Shown here piece after piece: positions 61,881 through 64,000 of a stretch of DNA of 64,000 nt. Both the position numbers and the translations under genes were made by a program. Position 1 is the stretch's first letter. Every line of letters starts with the position of its first letter. The DNA is from Bryobacteraceae bacterium (GTDB taxonomy: Bacteria; Acidobacteriota; Terriglobia; Bryobacterales; Bryobacteraceae): positions 176,838 through 240,837 of the forward strand of contig JAIEMJ010000038.1 in NCBI GenBank assembly GCA_019752335.1, written 5' to 3'. The notes under the pieces were generated by a model, which saw only the letters and a list, made by a program, of their open reading frames with translations, was not told the origin of the DNA and searched no databases.

Positions 61881-63823
61881 TGCCTTCCGCGCGCCTGAAT
61901 CCGAACCCGACGCTGGTGGAGGCCTACGCGCTGGACCGGTCAGCCGAGTGGAACAAGCTCCTGACGCACTTGGAGTTCACGCCCCGAGCGTTCAGCTTTT
62001 TGATCTTGCGGACTCCCGACGCCACGGGCGGCGAGATCTGCCGACGGGCGCTAGAGGGTTGGGCGGCGGCGCGGCAGGTGGAGTTCGTCTCGTGGGACTG
62101 CGCGGACGCGGAGGAGTTGCGGGCGATTCCGGCGCGCCTGTCGCAGTGGGAGCCTGGAGAGCAGAGCGGGTTGCTGTGGATTTCGGGCCATCCCGCCGAT
62201 GCGGGCGCTTGGCAGAGCGTGGCCATGCGTCTGAATGAATTCCGGGACGCGTTACGCCGTCGCTTGCCGCTGCCGGTGGTGCTGGAGGGGCCGGAGAGTC
62301 TGCAGGACATCTTCCGCGAGCACGCGCCGGACTTGTGGTCAATCCGGGACTTAGTGGTGACAGTGCGGCCGCTCAGCGCGCCGCCGGAGGCGATCCGGCC
62401 TGAAACGCTTTGGAATTTGCCTTGGGTGGAGCCGGTGACGACGGACCCCGCCGCCGACTATCAGCAAGCTTGCCTTCTCTTGGGGGCACCAGAGCCCAAC
62501 CGAGGCCGCGGGGCGCGCGGCGCAGCGGAGTTGCTGCAGCGGGCTGCGCGAGGCTGGATCTTCGCGGGAGACTGGGCGAGAGCATTGCAGGCGTTGCAGC
62601 AGGCGGAGGTGCAGTTTGCGCTCACAGGCGATGCAGGCGCGGACGTAGCGTACAACCACTTGCTGCGGGGGCTAGTCTACCGGCAGTTGCATGATTTTTT
62701 CGCCACCCAGGCGGCACTGGAAGCGGCACGCGCGCTTTACGAAAGCGTAGGAGATATCCGCGGTGTGGCGATGGTGCGGTCGGTGCAGGCGGACATTTTG
62801 GAAGCGCGAGGCGAGTATGACGAAGCGTTGCGGATCCGGTGTGAAGAGATGTTACCGGTCTTTGAAAAGCTGGGTGATGTTCGCTCGCGAGCAACAACGT
62901 TAGGGAAGATCGCGGACATTTATCAGTTGCGAGGGGATAATGACGGGGCGTTGCGGATCCGACGCGAAGAAGAGTTGCCGGTCTACGAAAAGCTGGGTGA
63001 TATTCGCTCGCGAGCATCAACGTTAGGGAAGATCGCGGACATTTATCAGTTACGAGGGGAGTATGACGAGGCGTTGCGGATCCGACGCGAAGGGGAGTTG
63101 CCGGTCTTCGACAAGCTCGGCGATATCCGCTCGCGAGCGCTAATACTAGGGAAAGTCTCGGATATCCATGAGGCAAAAGGCGATTATGGCGAAGCGTTGC
63201 GGATCCGACGCGAAGAGGTGTTGCCGGTTTTCTACAAGCTGGGCGATATCCGTTCGCGAGCGGTGACATACGGGAGGATAGCGGACATTGTTCAGGCGCG
63301 AGGCGAATTTGACGAAGCATTGCGGATCCGGCGTGAAGAGGAGTTGCCTGTCTACGACAAGGTCGGCGATATCCGCGAGCGAGCAGTGACGGTGGGGAAG
63401 ATCGCGGACATTTGTCAGGCGCGAGGCGAATTTGACGAGGCGTTGCGAATCCGGCGGGAAGAGGAGTTGCCGATCTACGACAAGCTGGGCGATATCCTCG
63501 CGCAAGCGGTGACGAGGGGGAAGATCGCGATGACCCTATTCCTCATGGGTGACGCCTCGGCGGCTATTGAGCTATTTCAGAGCGATGCAATTCCAGCCCT
63601 GGCGGCTCTTAGAGCAGAAGACTTGTTAGCGCAGACGCGGACCCTGCTGGCGGAGGTCTATTTGGCTCGGAATGCGGCGGGCGACCGGGCGAAGGCCCGC
63701 CAGTTGCTGGTGCAGGCACGCGAGACAGCGCAGCGGCTGGGGTTGGCGCCTTGGTTGCCGCAGATCGAGCGGTTGCTGGCCCAAGCCCTTTTAGCATGGG
63801 CCTTCATGGCCGACTTTGGGTGA
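61880..63823 (+). CDS. TPR-repeat protein paired with the ATPase
   Basis: This is a 647-residue soluble protein. Residues 1-190 are an unassigned alpha/beta domain (FSFLILRTPDATGGEICRRA and LLWISGHPADAGAW, resembling a degenerate ATPase). Residues 215-600 are TPR-like repeats. The central six units are 41 residues (123 bp) long with the core EALRIRREEELPVYDKLGDI, nearly identical at DNA level from about 62820 to 63500. The uniform repeats suggest recent expansion and a ligand- or partner-binding superhelix. It is translationally coupled to the ATPase. By analogy with ATPase-TPR pairs in bacterial conflict systems, a sensor role is inferred. Confidence 0.75.
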   Translation: MPSARLNPNPTLVEAYALDRSAEWNKLLTHLEFTPRAFSFLILRTPDATGGEICRRALEGWAAARQVEFVSWDCADAEELRAIPARLSQWEPGEQSGLLWISGHPADAGAWQSVAMRLNEFRDALRRRLPLPVVLEGPESLQDIFREHAPDLWSIRDLVVTVRPLSAPPEAIRPETLWNLPWVEPVTTDPAADYQQACLLLGAPEPNRGRGARGAAELLQRAARGWIFAGDWARALQALQQAEVQFALTGDAGADVAYNHLLRGLVYRQLHDFFATQAALEAARALYESVGDIRGVAMVRSVQADILEARGEYDEALRIRCEEMLPVFEKLGDVRSRATTLGKIADIYQLRGDNDGALRIRREEELPVYEKLGDIRSRASTLGKIADIYQLRGEYDEALRIRREGELPVFDKLGDIRSRALILGKVSDIHEAKGDYGEALRIRREEVLPVFYKLGDIRSRAVTYGRIADIVQARGEFDEALRIRREEELPVYDKVGDIRERAVTVGKIADICQARGEFDEALRIRREEELPIYDKLGDILAQAVTRGKIAMTLFLMGDASAAIELFQSDAIPALAALRAEDLLAQTRTLLAEVYLARNAAGDRAKARQLLVQARETAQRLGLAPWLPQIERLLAQALLAWAFMADFG

Positions 63824-64000
63824 GTTTGTTTTGCCAACCAGCCCCGAACGGAGTGACCGGGTTAACGTGCGGGATTACCCCGTCACTCCAGAAACACCTC
63901 GTAAACCATTGATTCTCAAAGACCCCCTCCCTTACGGGACTGTGAAAAAATAGGGTGAAATCGAACATTGTGATGTAAAAATGTTTGGGGAAGGGCTACG
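63824..64000. other. Right edge, non-coding
   Basis: No gene is seen. The stretch at about 63873-63908 matches the CTCCAGAAAC...GTAA...TTGATTCT repeat of the 58.2-58.5 kb region. Confidence 0.5.

Noticed and set aside
62820..63500. Regular repeats considered as a CRISPR array
   Set aside because: The repeats are 123 bp, contiguous, in frame and coding for TPR units, with no spacers.

Overview
The window looks like chromosome from a soil-type Acidobacteriota of the Bryobacterales/Solibacter kind. This is inferred from gene content, not from a marker search. The base composition is GC-rich. There is a DUF1549/DUF1553-DUF1501 secreted pair, a family of PknB-type kinases fused to TolB/WD40-like propellers, an SEC-C/HTH family protein, Gfo/Idh/MocA and mannonate-dehydratase-like proteins with export-type N-termini, and many toxin-antitoxin (TA) loci. 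No rRNA, tRNA or CRISPR array was found.

Layout. 0.1-3.3 kb: a two-gene unit, a GNAT-like protein followed by an enolase-superfamily/alpha-beta-hydrolase fusion. 3.5-11.0 kb: a GT-C glycosyltransferase, then a coupled three-gene operon (DUF1549/1553, DUF1501, large Ig-like secreted protein). 11.1-16.8 kb: a ketosynthase, a small membrane protein, and bamA-skp for outer-membrane biogenesis. 16.8-20.1 kb: a sugar-acid dehydratase, a Gfo/Idh oxidoreductase and a methyltransferase. 20.4-21.4 kb: a degenerate group II intron splitting a RAYT-type transposase remnant. 21.8-29.3 kb: three related kinase-propeller genes, namely one complete, one lacking the kinase C-lobe, and one broken.

29.3-32.5 kb: parDE, a Doc-type TA pair, a DUF72 gene and a BON protein. 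32.6-36.8 kb: an M13 peptidase, hemL and an alpha/beta hydrolase. 36.9-43.6 kb is accessory DNA. It holds gene fragments, a RAYT with REP palindromes flanked by two copies of an amidohydrolase 3' end, a lower-GC RelE-like/UvrD-helicase fusion gene, a broken regulator, higB-higA-higA and a Phd/PIN pair.

43.7-50.6 kb is a core block on the minus strand: cspA, rplM-rpsI, rpsB-tsf-pyrH-frr, a broken uma2, pgsA, a SIMPL protein and a cyclase. 50.8-58.0 kb: manC, a PlsC/hydrolase fusion, and the chain ftsY-ribD-ribE-ftcD behind an SEC-C/HTH gene. 58.0-64.0 kb is accessory again: dispersed repeats, a secreted protein, a PIN/RHH pair, a PIN fragment and a coupled ATPase + TPR pair whose ATPase carries a one-base frameshift.

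The most interesting material is the RelE-UvrD fusion, the ATPase-TPR pair, the intron-in-transposase nesting, the enolase/hydrolase fusion with a cysteine nucleophile, and TA operons whose promoters place transcription starts at or next to the start codon. Several genes are broken by single-base or dinucleotide slips, so sequencing error must be excluded before biology is inferred from them.
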